This document shows, piece after piece, positions 8,276-17,528 of a DNA stretch of 64,000 nucleotides. Both the position numbers and the translations under genes were made by a program. The notes below the pieces were generated by a model. That model saw only the letters and a program-made list of their open reading frames with translations, did not search any database and was not told the origin of the DNA. Numbering within the stretch: position 1 is the stretch's first letter; the number at the start of each line of letters is the position of its first letter. Origin of the DNA: Undibacterium umbellatum (lineage in GTDB: Bacteria > Pseudomonadota > Gammaproteobacteria > Burkholderiales > Burkholderiaceae_D); assembly GCF_014284125.1 (NCBI RefSeq), contig NZ_JACOFX010000023.1, positions 1 to 64,000 on the forward strand, given 5' to 3'.

Positions 8276-8539
8276 ATGGCAAAAGAAGAACTGTTGGAAA
8301 TGAGTGGTCAAGTTGAAGAAGTGCTGCCCGATTCACGTTTTCGTGTGAATCTGGAAAACGGTCACAAACTGATCGCTTACACGTCCGGCAAAATGCGTCA
8401 GCATCATATACGCATACTCGCCGGTGACAAGGTGACGCTGGAGTTGTCGCCTTATGATTTGAGCAAGGGCAGAATTACTTTCCGCCATATTGAAACACGT
8501 GGGCCATCTGGTGGTGGTCAACAGCGTCGCCGTTACTGA
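8276..8539 (+). CDS. infA: Translation initiation factor IF-1
   Basis: IF-1 binds the 30S A site during initiation. The 87-residue protein is a single OB fold with the signature residues [15 protein letters not shown] and SKGRITFRH. It is longer at the C-terminus (GGGQQRRRY) than the 72-residue E. coli protein, matching the extra IF-1 seen in Burkholderiales. The start [11 protein letters not shown] at 8276 is the family start; an upstream ATG at 8225 would add 17 unrelated residues. The gene stands alone, not in a ribosomal protein operon, which also fits the second-copy type. A strong terminator follows. Confidence 0.95.
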   Translation: MAKEELLEMSGQVEEVLPDSRFRVNLENGHKLIAYTSGKMRQHHIRILAGDKVTLELSPYDLSKGRITFRHIETRGPSGGGQQRRRY

Positions 8540-8577
8540 TCATTGCTGACTTAGCAAATAGAGCAGATGTGAAATTT

Positions 8578-8603
8578 ATGGGGCATTGGCCCCATATTTT
8601 TTT
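8578..8603. terminator. Rho-independent terminator between infA and mdcH
   Basis: ATGGGGC and GCCCCAT form a 7-bp stem with the loop ATTG at 8578-8595, followed by a T-rich run on the plus strand (8597-8603). It serves infA. The convergent mdcH ends 32 bp further on and may use the same hairpin from the other side. Confidence 0.85.
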
Positions 8604-8634
8604 CTTACTCCTGATTTATTCTATCGCACGCATT

Positions 8635-9570
8635 TCATCTATCAAACTGGCGCTGTACCCAGTTGCGCACACCATCCAGGCTGCGAAACTCTGCCACTGA
8701 CCGACAGGCAATCCGGGGATGCCGGACTTGCAGCATGTTCGACAAGGCCGAACCTGGCCCTAGTTCCAATACACACCGAATTCCATTTTCTGCCAATGCA
8801 TCCATACAGGCATGCCAGTGTATGGTCTGCGTCATTTGTGCCAGCAAGCTGCTGCGTATGTTGGCAGGCTGGCTGATTTTTTCGGCATTGATGCCTGCCA
8901 GTACAGGAATATCTGTTGTGCACACTGGCGTGTCATCAAGCAGCTGGGCAAAGCCAGGTGCAGCAGCTTGCATCAAGGGTGTATGTGAAGCGATATGTAC
9001 GGCGACTTCTGTACAGGTAATATCATGTCCTGGCAGGCTGGCCAGTTTTGGTATTGCAGCACTCATCTTGCTTGCCAGGCCAGCGAGAATGACTTTGTTG
9101 TCAGCGTTGATGATGGCGACATGCAAATCATGACCGACGGTGAATCGCTGGAGATCAGCAAGGACAGCACCAGACACTGCCAGCATGCGCTGCGGCATGT
9201 GCACACATGCCTGCATCAGGGCAGCGCGGGCAGTGGCGACGTGCATTGCAGCTTGCACTTCTATGCTGCCACTGACAGCGTGTGCGGCGATCTCGCCTAT
9301 GCTGTATCCGGCAATCAAGTCTGGTGTGGGTATATCATCCCGCAGTGCCAGCCAGTTGGCCAGCGTCGCTGCAATAATCAAAGGCTGGGCATAGCGATTT
9401 TCAAACAGAAGATCAGGCGATGAAAGTGCATCTGCCAGCGTATGTTGCTCTATGCTTTGCCTCAACGCCTCTTGCACGAAACTGGCAGCTTGCCCGTGCT
9501 GATTTGCCAGCGCAAACATGTGCGCAGATTGTGCACCCTGCCCTGGACAAAGCAGGGCAAATTTATTCAT
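8635..9570 (-). CDS. mdcH: Malonate decarboxylase epsilon subunit (malonyl transferase)
   Basis: MdcH charges the decarboxylase acyl carrier protein by transferring malonyl from malonyl-CoA. The 311-residue protein shows the acyltransferase pattern: PGQGAQ at 9-14, nucleophile Ser90 in GYSIGE, and the catalytic His in HIASHTPLM. The start MNKFALLCPG at 9570 overlaps the mdcB stop by 8 bp, as expected for translational coupling; the frame is open further upstream but without family support. It is the last gene of the mdcACDEGBH cluster. Confidence 0.9.
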   Translation of the reverse strand: MNKFALLCPGQGAQSAHMFALANQHGQAASFVQEALRQSIEQHTLADALSSPDLLFENRYAQPLIIAATLANWLALRDDIPTPDLIAGYSIGEIAAHAVSGSIEVQAAMHVATARAALMQACVHMPQRMLAVSGAVLADLQRFTVGHDLHVAIINADNKVILAGLASKMSAAIPKLASLPGHDITCTEVAVHIASHTPLMQAAAPGFAQLLDDTPVCTTDIPVLAGINAEKISQPANIRSSLLAQMTQTIHWHACMDALAENGIRCVLELGPGSALSNMLQVRHPRIACRSVAEFRSLDGVRNWVQRQFDR

Positions 9571-10564
9571 GATTTCCCGTTGCAGAAAATTCCTTGATGC
9601 AGCAATGTACAAAGCAAGTGGCTGCCAGCAGGTCTGCAGTGCCGCCTGGGGACAAGCTGCGTGCGATAAATTGTTGATGACAGTTTTCAGCCATGCTCAA
9701 CCATTGCGGATGAGCCGTGCCACCCTGCTCCATAAACTGCTGTGCCGCATCCCTGGCATAGGTGATGCCTGCTACACCACCACGGTGATACAGATTGGTG
9801 TCACTGATATGTGCCATCAGCGTAAAGAAACTATCAACCTGCGCCTGATACAGGCTGCGGCCTTCACGCAAACTTTGTTCAAGACGTGGCAGAGCCAGTT
9901 CAAAGACAGATGGGAAACCCAGCGCTGCCTCTTCCCGAGCACCACTGGCGGCATATTGTCTTGCTGCCTGCAAGCCATTACTCAGGTCTTGCGCATCTGC
10001 TGGGGTGCTATGTGCAAGCAGTGCCAGGCCCCATTGCGAGGCTATAGCTAGCCGCAAATTTGCAGCATTCAATGCCTGCCCATGCGAAATACAATAGCCT
10101 ACCGCAGCACTCAACATACCCACAGCAAAGATGGCACCACGATGTGTATTGATGCCTCTGCTCGCAGTTAACATGCGCTTTTCTGCTGTCATGCCTAGTT
10201 GTTTTAATACATGGAAGCCAGCGTCATTTGCACCTGCATTGGCAATGTCTCTGAAGTAATGACGCAATGAAAACAGGCTGCGCATGAAGCAGGCTGCATC
10301 CATATCATCATGGCTGCCATTGTCGCGCAAGGATACCAGGCCAGGCTTGGGATACAAGACCAGCTCGGCATGCAGGCTGCGCACTGCCAGTCGGGCAATT
10401 TGCTGCGCTCTCTGTTTTTGGTGGTGTGGATGGGGGACGGTTCGTGGCTGAGGCAGGCACAAATCAGTTATCCCTTGTGGACTGTAACAGTTGAAAACAG
10501 AGTGCCTTACGCTTGCGCGAGGATCATGGCTGCGTTGCAAATGCTCGCGATGGTCCACTAGCAT
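9563..10564 (-). CDS. mdcB: Triphosphoribosyl-dephospho-CoA synthase
   Basis: This 333-residue enzyme makes 2'-(5''-triphosphoribosyl)-3'-dephospho-CoA from dephospho-CoA and ATP, the precursor of the malonate decarboxylase prosthetic group (CitG/MdcB family). Visible motifs are ARLAVRSLHAEL with PKPGLVSLRDNGSHDDMD (about residues 57-91) and the later GINTHRGAIF segment, all typical of the family. The ATG at 10564 overlaps the mdcG stop by 7 bp. The first 45 residues are not conserved-looking, so a later start is possible, though the overlap supports this one. Confidence 0.88.
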   Translation of the reverse strand: MLVDHREHLQRSHDPRASVRHSVFNCYSPQGITDLCLPQPRTVPHPHHQKQRAQQIARLAVRSLHAELVLYPKPGLVSLRDNGSHDDMDAACFMRSLFSLRHYFRDIANAGANDAGFHVLKQLGMTAEKRMLTASRGINTHRGAIFAVGMLSAAVGYCISHGQALNAANLRLAIASQWGLALLAHSTPADAQDLSNGLQAARQYAASGAREEAALGFPSVFELALPRLEQSLREGRSLYQAQVDSFFTLMAHISDTNLYHRGGVAGITYARDAAQQFMEQGGTAHPQWLSMAENCHQQFIARSLSPGGTADLLAATCFVHCCIKEFSATGNHE

Positions 10565-11247
10565 GGCAATTCACCCTCCGGCAAAAGATCAAGCAGGCTT
10601 TGCCTGGTGCGCAGGCTGACGCCATGCATGTCTTTCACCATCACACGCTGCTGGTTAAAGTCTTGCCCTGCATGGGCAGCTTGTATCCATTCTTTCCAGG
10701 CAACTGCCGCCTCACCGGGGAACACAATTTCGCCATCGATGGGCAAGGTTTGCTGCTCATGCAGCAAAGCCAGGCCTGCGCGTAGCTGAGCCTGTTGATA
10801 AGGGCGGAACAGGATGTCGATATCTGAAGTCGCGTTCAGGTAATCTTGCCCGGTTAAAAATTGCATGGCAACAGACCCATACACGCGCAGTTTGATACCC
10901 GCCATCAATGCGTGCTGGTGCATGCTTTGCAAACCTGCCTGCCATGCAGGCGGAACGACGGCAACGACAGTATGCAAGGACAAGGCAGACTGATGGAGAG
11001 CGATATGCTCTGCCTTCACCCTGGCGGCAAAGCGCAGCTTGTTGCCAGCGACAGGTGGCAGTGGAAAACCTATGCACACCTCATCTTCCGCAGCATCAGG
11101 CTGACGGCGTGTGACTACGGCTGGCCATTCTTCTTGCTGCCATTGCCTGAGCAATTCGGGCGCCGTGGACGTGCGCAAGATTCCCGCCCAGGCTTCTTCA
11201 GAAAGCCAGACCAGATCATGTCTTTGATATTGCACGATACTCTCCAT
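10558..11247 (-). CDS. mdcG: Malonate decarboxylase holo-ACP synthase (phosphoribosyl-dephospho-CoA transferase)
   Basis: MdcG attaches the dephospho-CoA prosthetic group to the MdcC carrier. The 229-residue protein carries the nucleotidyltransferase signature: YGSVAMQFLTG followed by SDIDILF (GS...DxD), around residues 123-147. It lies between mdcE (3-bp gap) and mdcB (7-bp overlap), the gene order known from Klebsiella- and Pseudomonas-type clusters. No anomalies are seen. Confidence 0.9.
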   Translation of the reverse strand: MESIVQYQRHDLVWLSEEAWAGILRTSTAPELLRQWQQEEWPAVVTRRQPDAAEDEVCIGFPLPPVAGNKLRFAARVKAEHIALHQSALSLHTVVAVVPPAWQAGLQSMHQHALMAGIKLRVYGSVAMQFLTGQDYLNATSDIDILFRPYQQAQLRAGLALLHEQQTLPIDGEIVFPGEAAVAWKEWIQAAHAGQDFNQQRVMVKDMHGVSLRTRQSLLDLLPEGELPC

Positions 11248-11250
11248 GCC

Positions 11251-11973
11251 TTACTCTACTTGCGCTGTTTGCGCCGCTTGTAACATCACCGCATCTATCA
11301 CTTGCTGCGACTTGCGGCGGCCACCGCGTTGCTGGCCAAGTTCACTGCGCTGGTCGCGGGGATCGGCCTGCAACAGGGCATCACGCAAGCACTGCGCGAG
11401 ATCACCATTCCATATTGCCTGCACTCCGCCCATGCGTTCATAGTTTTTGGGGCCGGGCGCGAATACGGGATTGTGCAGTGCCAGTGCAGTCAGCTTTTCT
11501 TCTGCCACCTTGGTGATGCGTGCCATCGCGGGCAAGCCCATGACGCGTATGGTCGCGCCTGGCAAGGCATAGCAGGCATCAGCCATCATGCCGCTGGTGA
11601 CAAAGCCGCCAGACAGTGCCTGGTCATATACCAGGGCGATGATCTTGTGGTCAGACTGTCTCGCCAGTTCCAGGCATTTACCCAGATGCGCCATATAGCT
11701 GTTAATGCCCAGCATTTCGTCGCGATGGCGCAGGCGCTGGCCCTGGGTGTCTACCAATAATAGTATCGGCCTTTGCGGATAATCACGCACCGTCGCCAGC
11801 ACTGCCCTGGCTTGTGCCAGCGCTATCTCCACGCCTATGGGTGTATGGCTGCTGGTGCCAATGACACTGATGCCTTGTCCATCCAGGGTCGCAGTCCCAG
11901 AGATGAAATCATCGGCGATAGTGACCTCATGGCCGTGGGGAAATAATTGCGCCAGCAATTGTCGACTATCCAT
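11251..11973 (-). CDS. mdcE: Malonate decarboxylase gamma subunit
   Basis: MdcE is the second half of the carboxyltransferase-like decarboxylase that splits malonyl-S-ACP to acetyl-S-ACP and CO2 without biotin. The 240-residue protein has the crotonase-type fold pattern: TPIGVEIALAQA, LLLVDTQGQRLRHRDEMLGI, and the oxyanion-hole segment LSGGFVTSGMMAD. The ATG overlaps the mdcD stop by 8 bp. It works as a heterodimer with MdcD. Confidence 0.92.
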   Translation of the reverse strand: MDSRQLLAQLFPHGHEVTIADDFISGTATLDGQGISVIGTSSHTPIGVEIALAQARAVLATVRDYPQRPILLLVDTQGQRLRHRDEMLGINSYMAHLGKCLELARQSDHKIIALVYDQALSGGFVTSGMMADACYALPGATIRVMGLPAMARITKVAEEKLTALALHNPVFAPGPKNYERMGGVQAIWNGDLAQCLRDALLQADPRDQRSELGQQRGGRRKSQQVIDAVMLQAAQTAQVE

Positions 11974-12865
11974 GTTGTCGCTCCGTCTGCCGGATGCTGG
12001 CTGTCAGTTGTAAGAAGACCTGGGTATCCAGCATGGCAATATCCTCTGGATGTTCTACACCCATCGCGGCCCAGATATCCATGGGGTCGGTCTTGTTGCC
12101 AAAATCTTGCAGGCGCGCTGTCAGCATTTCTTGCTCTGCTTCCAGCGCTGCAAGGCTTAGGGCGACTTCGCTTTGTATGCTGTCCTGCATGCCTTGCACT
12201 ATGGCTGCCTTGAATGCGGCATCATCATCTGCCACCAGCATCTTGCAATCACCGAGCAGGTAGCGATGTTTGCCGCCCGTGGTACGCCACACCAGCGCAC
12301 GGTCACGCGAATCAAATTCTTCTACGCCGTTAGCGGTCTCTATGACTTCAGGGCCTGACATGGCGAGGCGCGCTTCTTCTGACATGATGATGACATTCGC
12401 GCAGCGCGAAACGATGCCCATGCCGCCAAAGCAGCCATTGCTGCCACCGATGACGACAATCACGGGGATGCCAGCAGCACGCACGGCCAGCAAGGCCCGC
12501 ATGACTTCAGACACGGCAATCAAGCCAGCATTGGCTTCATGCAGGCGCACACCGCCTGACTCTGCCAGCAGCACCAGTGCCTGCGGCTTGTGGATGACGG
12601 CAGCCCGCATCAGGCCCACCAGCTTGGCGCCATGCACTTCGCCAACTGCACCGCCCATGAAGCCGCCTTCCTGCGCAGCGACATAAACCTGCTTGCCATC
12701 GATAGTGCCGCGACCGATGATGACGCCATCATCAAACGAGACCGGTGCATTCAGTTGCGGCAGATGCGGGCTGGTCCATTCTTTTGCGGGTGGCAGAAAT
12801 TCTGTGAAATCGCTGATCAGCGCGGCCACTCTTTGCCTGGCGGTTGCCTCCAGATAGCTGCTCAT
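11966..12865 (-). CDS. mdcD: Malonate decarboxylase beta subunit
   Basis: This 299-residue protein is the other half of the decarboxylase core. Visible motifs are a conserved early segment (ARQRVAALIS, FLPP), QEGGFMGGAVGEVHG, LLAESGGVRLHEAN and the acyl-binding GGSNGCFGGMGI. The MSSYLEATARQR start at 12865 gives a 4-bp overlap with mdcC (ATGA) and is preferred over 12958, whose leader is mdcC sequence read in another frame. It forms the MdcDE heterodimer. Confidence 0.93.
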   Translation of the reverse strand: MSSYLEATARQRVAALISDFTEFLPPAKEWTSPHLPQLNAPVSFDDGVIIGRGTIDGKQVYVAAQEGGFMGGAVGEVHGAKLVGLMRAAVIHKPQALVLLAESGGVRLHEANAGLIAVSEVMRALLAVRAAGIPVIVVIGGSNGCFGGMGIVSRCANVIIMSEEARLAMSGPEVIETANGVEEFDSRDRALVWRTTGGKHRYLLGDCKMLVADDDAAFKAAIVQGMQDSIQSEVALSLAALEAEQEMLTARLQDFGNKTDPMDIWAAMGVEHPEDIAMLDTQVFLQLTASIRQTERQHG

Positions 12866-13176
12866 TTGGCTTGCTCCAGACAGGCCTCTATGGCCTGATC
12901 CATACGCAGGCTGACAACAGCAGGGGTAGCCCCCATATCGTTGATGGCGATGCGGCAATCGGCCAGTTGCCAGCGCTGGTTGAAATCATTCATCACGGCC
13001 TGCCAGATCACGCCAAAACCGACGGCGGCTGTGTTGACTTCTATTTCGCAGGCCGATTGCAAATCCAGCGACTGCACCAGCACTTCAAGATTGCCTGAAC
13101 TGACCACACCAACCAGTTGCGCCGCAGAGCCCAGCTTGCGCTGTCCTTGTTCAAAGCGGTATACCAAAGTTTCCAT
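12862..13176 (-). CDS. mdcC: Malonate decarboxylase acyl carrier protein (delta subunit)
   Basis: A 104-residue acyl carrier protein that bears malonate through a 2'-(5''-phosphoribosyl)-3'-dephospho-CoA arm. The attachment region VSSGNLEVL at residues 25-33 is visible; Ser26 or Ser27 is the probable modified residue. Length and position between mdcA (8-bp gap) and mdcD (4-bp overlap) match the family. Confidence 0.92.
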   Translation of the reverse strand: METLVYRFEQGQRKLGSAAQLVGVVSSGNLEVLVQSLDLQSACEIEVNTAAVGFGVIWQAVMNDFNQRWQLADCRIAINDMGATPAVVSLRMDQAIEACLEQAK

Positions 13177-13184
13177 GATGCCCC

Positions 13185-14849
13185 TTACCAGTTCCTGAAG
13201 CGCTTGGGCGGCTGATATAAACCGCCAGATGCGCGTACCAGGTCTTTCATATTCTTTGCGGCCAGCAGATCACGCGTGGCCATGCGTTTGTCTATACCCA
13301 GGTCTTCTGCCCGTTTGATAATGCCGCGGTCACGCAGGTTTTCTGCCATGCGTTTGTCACGTGCCAGGCCGACTGGCGTGTAACCTGCTACACCACGTAT
13401 CGCCTGTTCGCGCTCTTCTTCACTGCGACACAGAAGCAGATTGGCGATACCTTCTTCAGTCAGGATATGGGTGACGTCATCACCATAAATCATCACTGGT
13501 GGTATCGCCATCTTCGCTTGTTCTGCTAGTTGCCAGGCATCGAGTTTTTCTACAAAGGCGGGTTGCATGTGTTCGCGAAAAGTCTCAACCATCTGCACCA
13601 CCAGCTTTTGCCCGCGCGGTATCTGGTTGCTGCCTGCACGCGCTTCGCGCCCTGCTTTTAGCCAAGCCGGGCTGGCATGACGACGGCCACGTGCATCAGC
13701 ACCCATATTCGGTGCGCCACCAAACCCAGCTATGCGACCCAGGGTGGCAGTCGATGAATTACCCTGCAAATCGATTTGCAGGGTGGAGCCTATGAACATG
13801 TCGCATGCATAATGCCCTGCAGCTTGCGAGAGTGCGCGGTTGCTACGCATGGAACCGTCAGCACCGACAAAGAAGACATCGGGCCGGGCACGGATATAGT
13901 CTTCCATACCCAGTTCAGAACCAAAGGAATGTACGGATTCTACAAAACCCGCTTCTATCGCGGGGATCAGGGCCGGATGCGGGTTCAGCGCCCAGTGGCT
14001 GGCGATCTTGCATTTCAGACCCAGCGATGCTGCATAGGTGGGCAATAGCAATTCTATCGCGGCAGTATCAAAGCCTATGCCGTGGTTGAGTCGCTTGACT
14101 TCATATTCGGCATAGATGCCCTTGATGGCCATCATCGCCATCAAGACCTGTATTTCGGAAATCAAGGCCGGATCGCGGGTGAACAGCGGTTCTATGTAAT
14201 GCGGCGTCGGTGCCTGCACCACAAAATCTACCCAGCCTGCGGGGATATCGACACGCGGCAAGACATCGACTATTTCATTGACCTGTGCAATCACGATGCC
14301 GGACTTGAATGCCGTAGCTTCAACTATCGTCGGTGTGTCTTCAGTATTGGGGCCGGTATATAAATTACCTGCGCGGTCTGCCGACTGCGCAGCCACCAGG
14401 GCCACGCGCGGTGTCAGATCGACGAAATAGCGCGCATACAATTCCAGATAAGTATGGATGGCACCGATATTCAATTTGCCCGCAGAAACCAGCTTGGCCA
14501 GCCTGGCTGCCTGCGGGCCGCTAAAAGAAAAATCCAGTTTGCTGGCGATGCCCTTATCAAATACATCCAGGTGTTCAGGCAAGGCCAGCACGGATTGCAA
14601 CATGTGCAAATCATGCACATGCGCCGCATCCAGTCTGGTCAGTGCCTTGGCCAGAAAGTCTGCCTGCTTTTGATTATTCCCTTCCAGGCAAACCCGGTCG
14701 CCTGTTTCCAGTACCGCATGCAGGCAGTCGCCTATGCGCTGCAGTGGGAATAGTTTGCCCTGCAAATCATTGCCCAGCACTTCCGCAGCCCTTTGCAGGC
14801 GCTGCTGACGGTTCGATTGCAGAGTATTCCAGCGCCCGGCTGCGGTCAT
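13185..14849 (-). CDS. mdcA: Malonate decarboxylase alpha subunit (acetyl-ACP:malonate transferase)
   Basis: This CoA-transferase-like subunit of 554 residues exchanges acetyl for malonyl on the carrier protein. Typical segments include QADFLAKAL, GIHTYLELYARYF-type text around AIHTYLELYARY, SVHSFGSELGMEDYIRARPD, and GAPNMGADARGRRHASPAW. The ATG at 14849 is chosen because GGAG lies 6 bases upstream; the ATG at 14861 forms part of that ribosome site. It starts the cluster and begins 51 bp after the stop of an HD-GYP gene, so the cluster may be read through from it. No transporter (mdcF or mdcLM) or mdcR is seen next to the operon. Confidence 0.93.
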   Translation of the reverse strand: MTAAGRWNTLQSNRQQRLQRAAEVLGNDLQGKLFPLQRIGDCLHAVLETGDRVCLEGNNQKQADFLAKALTRLDAAHVHDLHMLQSVLALPEHLDVFDKGIASKLDFSFSGPQAARLAKLVSAGKLNIGAIHTYLELYARYFVDLTPRVALVAAQSADRAGNLYTGPNTEDTPTIVEATAFKSGIVIAQVNEIVDVLPRVDIPAGWVDFVVQAPTPHYIEPLFTRDPALISEIQVLMAMMAIKGIYAEYEVKRLNHGIGFDTAAIELLLPTYAASLGLKCKIASHWALNPHPALIPAIEAGFVESVHSFGSELGMEDYIRARPDVFFVGADGSMRSNRALSQAAGHYACDMFIGSTLQIDLQGNSSTATLGRIAGFGGAPNMGADARGRRHASPAWLKAGREARAGSNQIPRGQKLVVQMVETFREHMQPAFVEKLDAWQLAEQAKMAIPPVMIYGDDVTHILTEEGIANLLLCRSEEEREQAIRGVAGYTPVGLARDKRMAENLRDRGIIKRAEDLGIDKRMATRDLLAAKNMKDLVRASGGLYQPPKRFRNW

Positions 14850-14900
14850 TGTTTTCTCCATTTATCTGTCATTGCACACAAACATCCCCATGTATTGTGG

Positions 14901-16193
14901 TCATGGCTTGCGCTGGTTATCCGCCTTTTGTGTATCAAAGAAATAAGTCATGCGCTTGCGTGGACTCAGGTACTCGTACACTTCGGGAGTCAGTTGGCCG
15001 GGCTTGAGGCTGGCGGTGATGTCGAGTATGGGTTCATGTATCAGGTCGAGGATAATGGCCTCGGATTTAGGTACACTGGGGTCATAGATCAATACGCTGG
15101 GGCGCAGGGGTTTGCCCGAATTGACCCCCACTACCATGCCCAGGGTGCCGTCACTGAGTTTGACGATAGTGCCAGGCGGATAGACGCCCATGCAGCGTAT
15201 GAACAAGTTCAGGGCTGGTGCATCGAATTGCTTGCGCTGATGGGCAAACATATACGACATGGCTTCATAGGGGCTGAGTGAATCGGCAGGATTGGGGCGA
15301 TTGCACAAATTGTCATAGGTATTGGTAATGGCGACTACGCGTGCCAGCGGCGAAATACGCTCCGCTTTCAGCTGTTGTGGGTAACCACTGCCATCTGCCA
15401 TTTCGTGATGTTGGGCGATGATCTCAGTCACGCCCTTGGGCAAGTTCAATTTTTCTGCTATCTGCTGGCCATAGTGGCTATGCATCTGCATGAGATTTTG
15501 CTCAGCCTTGGTTAGTGCAAAGGTCTTGTTGACGATGCGATCAGGAATTTCTACCTTGCCTATGTCGTGGAACATGCAGCCCATGCCCAGTTGCCTGATG
15601 TCTTCTGCTGGGAAAGATAATTCTTTTGCCAGCATCATGGTCAGTACAGCGACATTCAGCGAATGATAATAAGCTTCTTCCCCGACGATCTTGTCGTTCA
15701 TGAGATGAATGGCGATGTCTTTATCGACCAGCAAGGAATCCAGCATTTGCTGCACCAGTTGCTCTGCTTCGCGCACAGATTCTTGCGGGCGCGAAAATAA
15801 ATTCTTGGTAATATTCTTGAGCGTATTGGCAGCTTTGAGCAATTGCTTTTCACATTGGGCTATGGCATCACGTTCCTTGACCAGACGATCAATGCGCGCT
15901 TTTTTCTCTGCGATCAGGGCCAGTTCTTCGGGACTGTGCTGAATGACAGGTTCAGGTTCCACGGCGCCTGCAGTTTTTGGTTGCGGCGGCAATGGACGGT
16001 TATCGGATTTTGCCGGGCTGACCCTGATGGTTTTCAGTCCCAGTTGCTTTATGGCATTAATCTCTTCCTGGCTCTTGATCTTGAAACTATTGAGGGCAAA
16101 GGAATGTTCCAGCCAAGAAATATCCAGATGCACATATAAACCTATGCATAATTGTTCAACTGGAACATCAACGGTAATGGGGGCTGCGCACAT
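14901..16193 (-). CDS. HD-GYP domain protein, probable c-di-GMP phosphodiesterase
   Basis: This 430-residue cytoplasmic protein has an N-terminal DUF3391 domain (about 5-130) followed by an HD-GYP domain (about 150-345). Metal and signature residues are present: His177, HDIGK at 209-213, HHE at 262-264 and DGSGYP at 267-272. The usual HHERxDGxGYP reads HHEMADGSGYP, so Arg is replaced while the metal ligands stay. It is predicted to hydrolyse c-di-GMP; the partner or sensor input is unknown. The malonate decarboxylase genes follow 51 bp downstream on the same strand. Confidence 0.9.
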   Translation of the reverse strand: MCAAPITVDVPVEQLCIGLYVHLDISWLEHSFALNSFKIKSQEEINAIKQLGLKTIRVSPAKSDNRPLPPQPKTAGAVEPEPVIQHSPEELALIAEKKARIDRLVKERDAIAQCEKQLLKAANTLKNITKNLFSRPQESVREAEQLVQQMLDSLLVDKDIAIHLMNDKIVGEEAYYHSLNVAVLTMMLAKELSFPAEDIRQLGMGCMFHDIGKVEIPDRIVNKTFALTKAEQNLMQMHSHYGQQIAEKLNLPKGVTEIIAQHHEMADGSGYPQQLKAERISPLARVVAITNTYDNLCNRPNPADSLSPYEAMSYMFAHQRKQFDAPALNLFIRCMGVYPPGTIVKLSDGTLGMVVGVNSGKPLRPSVLIYDPSVPKSEAIILDLIHEPILDITASLKPGQLTPEVYEYLSPRKRMTYFFDTQKADNQRKP

Positions 16194-16367
16194 GTAATCA
16201 CTTTAAAGCGGAATTGAGCTCATTGTAGCAAATTGCTGATTTTGTCCATTTTCCAACAAAAGCCCTGGTCAATGTTGACAAGTTTGCGCGGGCTGCCTGA
16301 ATATGACTGACACGCACATCTTGCTTTCGGCATAACAACAATACAACGACATTCCAGGATAAATCAC

Positions 16368-17078
16368 ATGACACGCCCACTTGCCAGTTACAAGTATTAC
16401 GACTTTGTCATGGCAGCCTTCGTCACCGTCTTGTTGTGCTCTAACCTGATCGGGGCTGCCAAGGCTGCGCAGGTAACGCTGCCTTTGTTGGGGACAGTTA
16501 CTTTTGGTGCTGGGGTGCTGTTTTTTCCTGTGTCTTATATTTTTGGCGATATCCTGACCGAAGTTTATGGCTATGGCCGTGACCGCCGCGTGATCTGGGC
16601 AGGCTTTGGTGCGGTGTTGTTTGCAGCGCTCATGTCCATCGTCGTACTTGCTCTGACACCGGCAGCCGACCCATTTAATACTGAATACCAGACGCACCTG
16701 AATGCGGTGTTTGGCAATACCCCGAGAATCATACTGGGTTCGGTCACTGCATTTTGGTGTGGCAGCTTTGTTAATAGCTATGTACTGGCCAAGATGAAAG
16801 TGGCGATGCAGGGCAAACGTCTGTGGATGCGCACCATAGGTTCAACCATTTGCGGTGAATTTGTTGATTCCAGCCTGTTTTATGTGATTGCTTTTTATGG
16901 AGTCTGGTCAGACAGCCAGTTAATCACCGTCATGGTCGCACAATATATTTTGAAGACCAGTTGGGAAATCGTGATGACACCAGTTACCTATAAAGTAGTG
17001 GCTTTTCTGAAACGTAAAGAGAACGAAGATTACTATGACAAAGATACTAATTTTACACCTTTTCAGCTAAGGGTCTGA
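16368..17078 (+). CDS. yhhQ: VUT-family (YhhQ-type) queuosine precursor transporter
   Basis: This integral membrane protein of 236 residues has about six hydrophobic segments. The family marks are visible: LLCSNLIGAAK near residue 22, FPVSYIFGDILTEVYGYG near 54-71, and GEFVDSSLF near 165. Members such as E. coli YhhQ import preQ0 or preQ1 for queuosine synthesis. The start has CAGGA upstream at a suitable distance. I found no preQ1-riboswitch-like element in the short upstream region. Confidence 0.88.
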   Translation: MTRPLASYKYYDFVMAAFVTVLLCSNLIGAAKAAQVTLPLLGTVTFGAGVLFFPVSYIFGDILTEVYGYGRDRRVIWAGFGAVLFAALMSIVVLALTPAADPFNTEYQTHLNAVFGNTPRIILGSVTAFWCGSFVNSYVLAKMKVAMQGKRLWMRTIGSTICGEFVDSSLFYVIAFYGVWSDSQLITVMVAQYILKTSWEIVMTPVTYKVVAFLKRKENEDYYDKDTNFTPFQLRV

Positions 17079-17206
17079 ATAGTCACAAACATTTCACTTG
17101 AGAAATTTAATTGTGTATTTAGTAAAAGCCGGCAAGATTGCCAGCTAAAGTTTCAGGCAATCTGGTCGTTCTAAGTGCGAACAGCCTTATTTCCAGCACT
17201 TATGCC

Positions 17207-17515
17207 ATGTTTCCCTTAAAAGTATTCCGCATCTTTGAGCAAGCCGCCGAAACGCCGCATGCTACCAGCCAGTATCGCCGCCCTGCCGCTCATGCTCAAG
17301 CACAGGATGGCAAGTCCGCCAGCGAAGAACTGACCTGGCCAGAAGTTGAACGCCGTCAATCAGACAAGCGGCACAGCGCTGACCGCCGCGAAAAACAGCA
17401 AGCCATTTTGCTCAATACCCGTAAATTGCAAGGCAGGCGCAAAGACCCGGGACGTCGATTAAGCGACAAACTGGCGTCACCGAACTCGCGCATCCATTTT
17501 TCGATCGAGGGTTAG
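17207..17515 (+). CDS. Small Arg-rich hypothetical protein
   Basis: This 102-residue frame starts at MFPLKVFRIFEQ; an upstream start at 17138 is possible. It has no recognised domain. The C-terminal half is very basic with repeated RR pairs (ERRQSDKRHSADRREK, GRRKDPGRR). No signal peptide or membrane segment is seen. It lies between the VUT transporter and a convergent gene. Codon use resembles neighbours, so it may be real, but there is no homology support. Confidence 0.45.
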   Translation: MFPLKVFRIFEQAAETPHATSQYRRPAAHAQAQDGKSASEELTWPEVERRQSDKRHSADRREKQQAILLNTRKLQGRRKDPGRRLSDKLASPNSRIHFSIEG

Positions 17516-17528
17516 CGCCGCACTTTTT

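Noticed and set aside
16198-16367. Possible preQ1 riboswitch before the VUT transporter
   Set aside because: I could not find the compact hairpin with an A-rich tail near the ribosome site; the region looks like an ordinary promoter gap.
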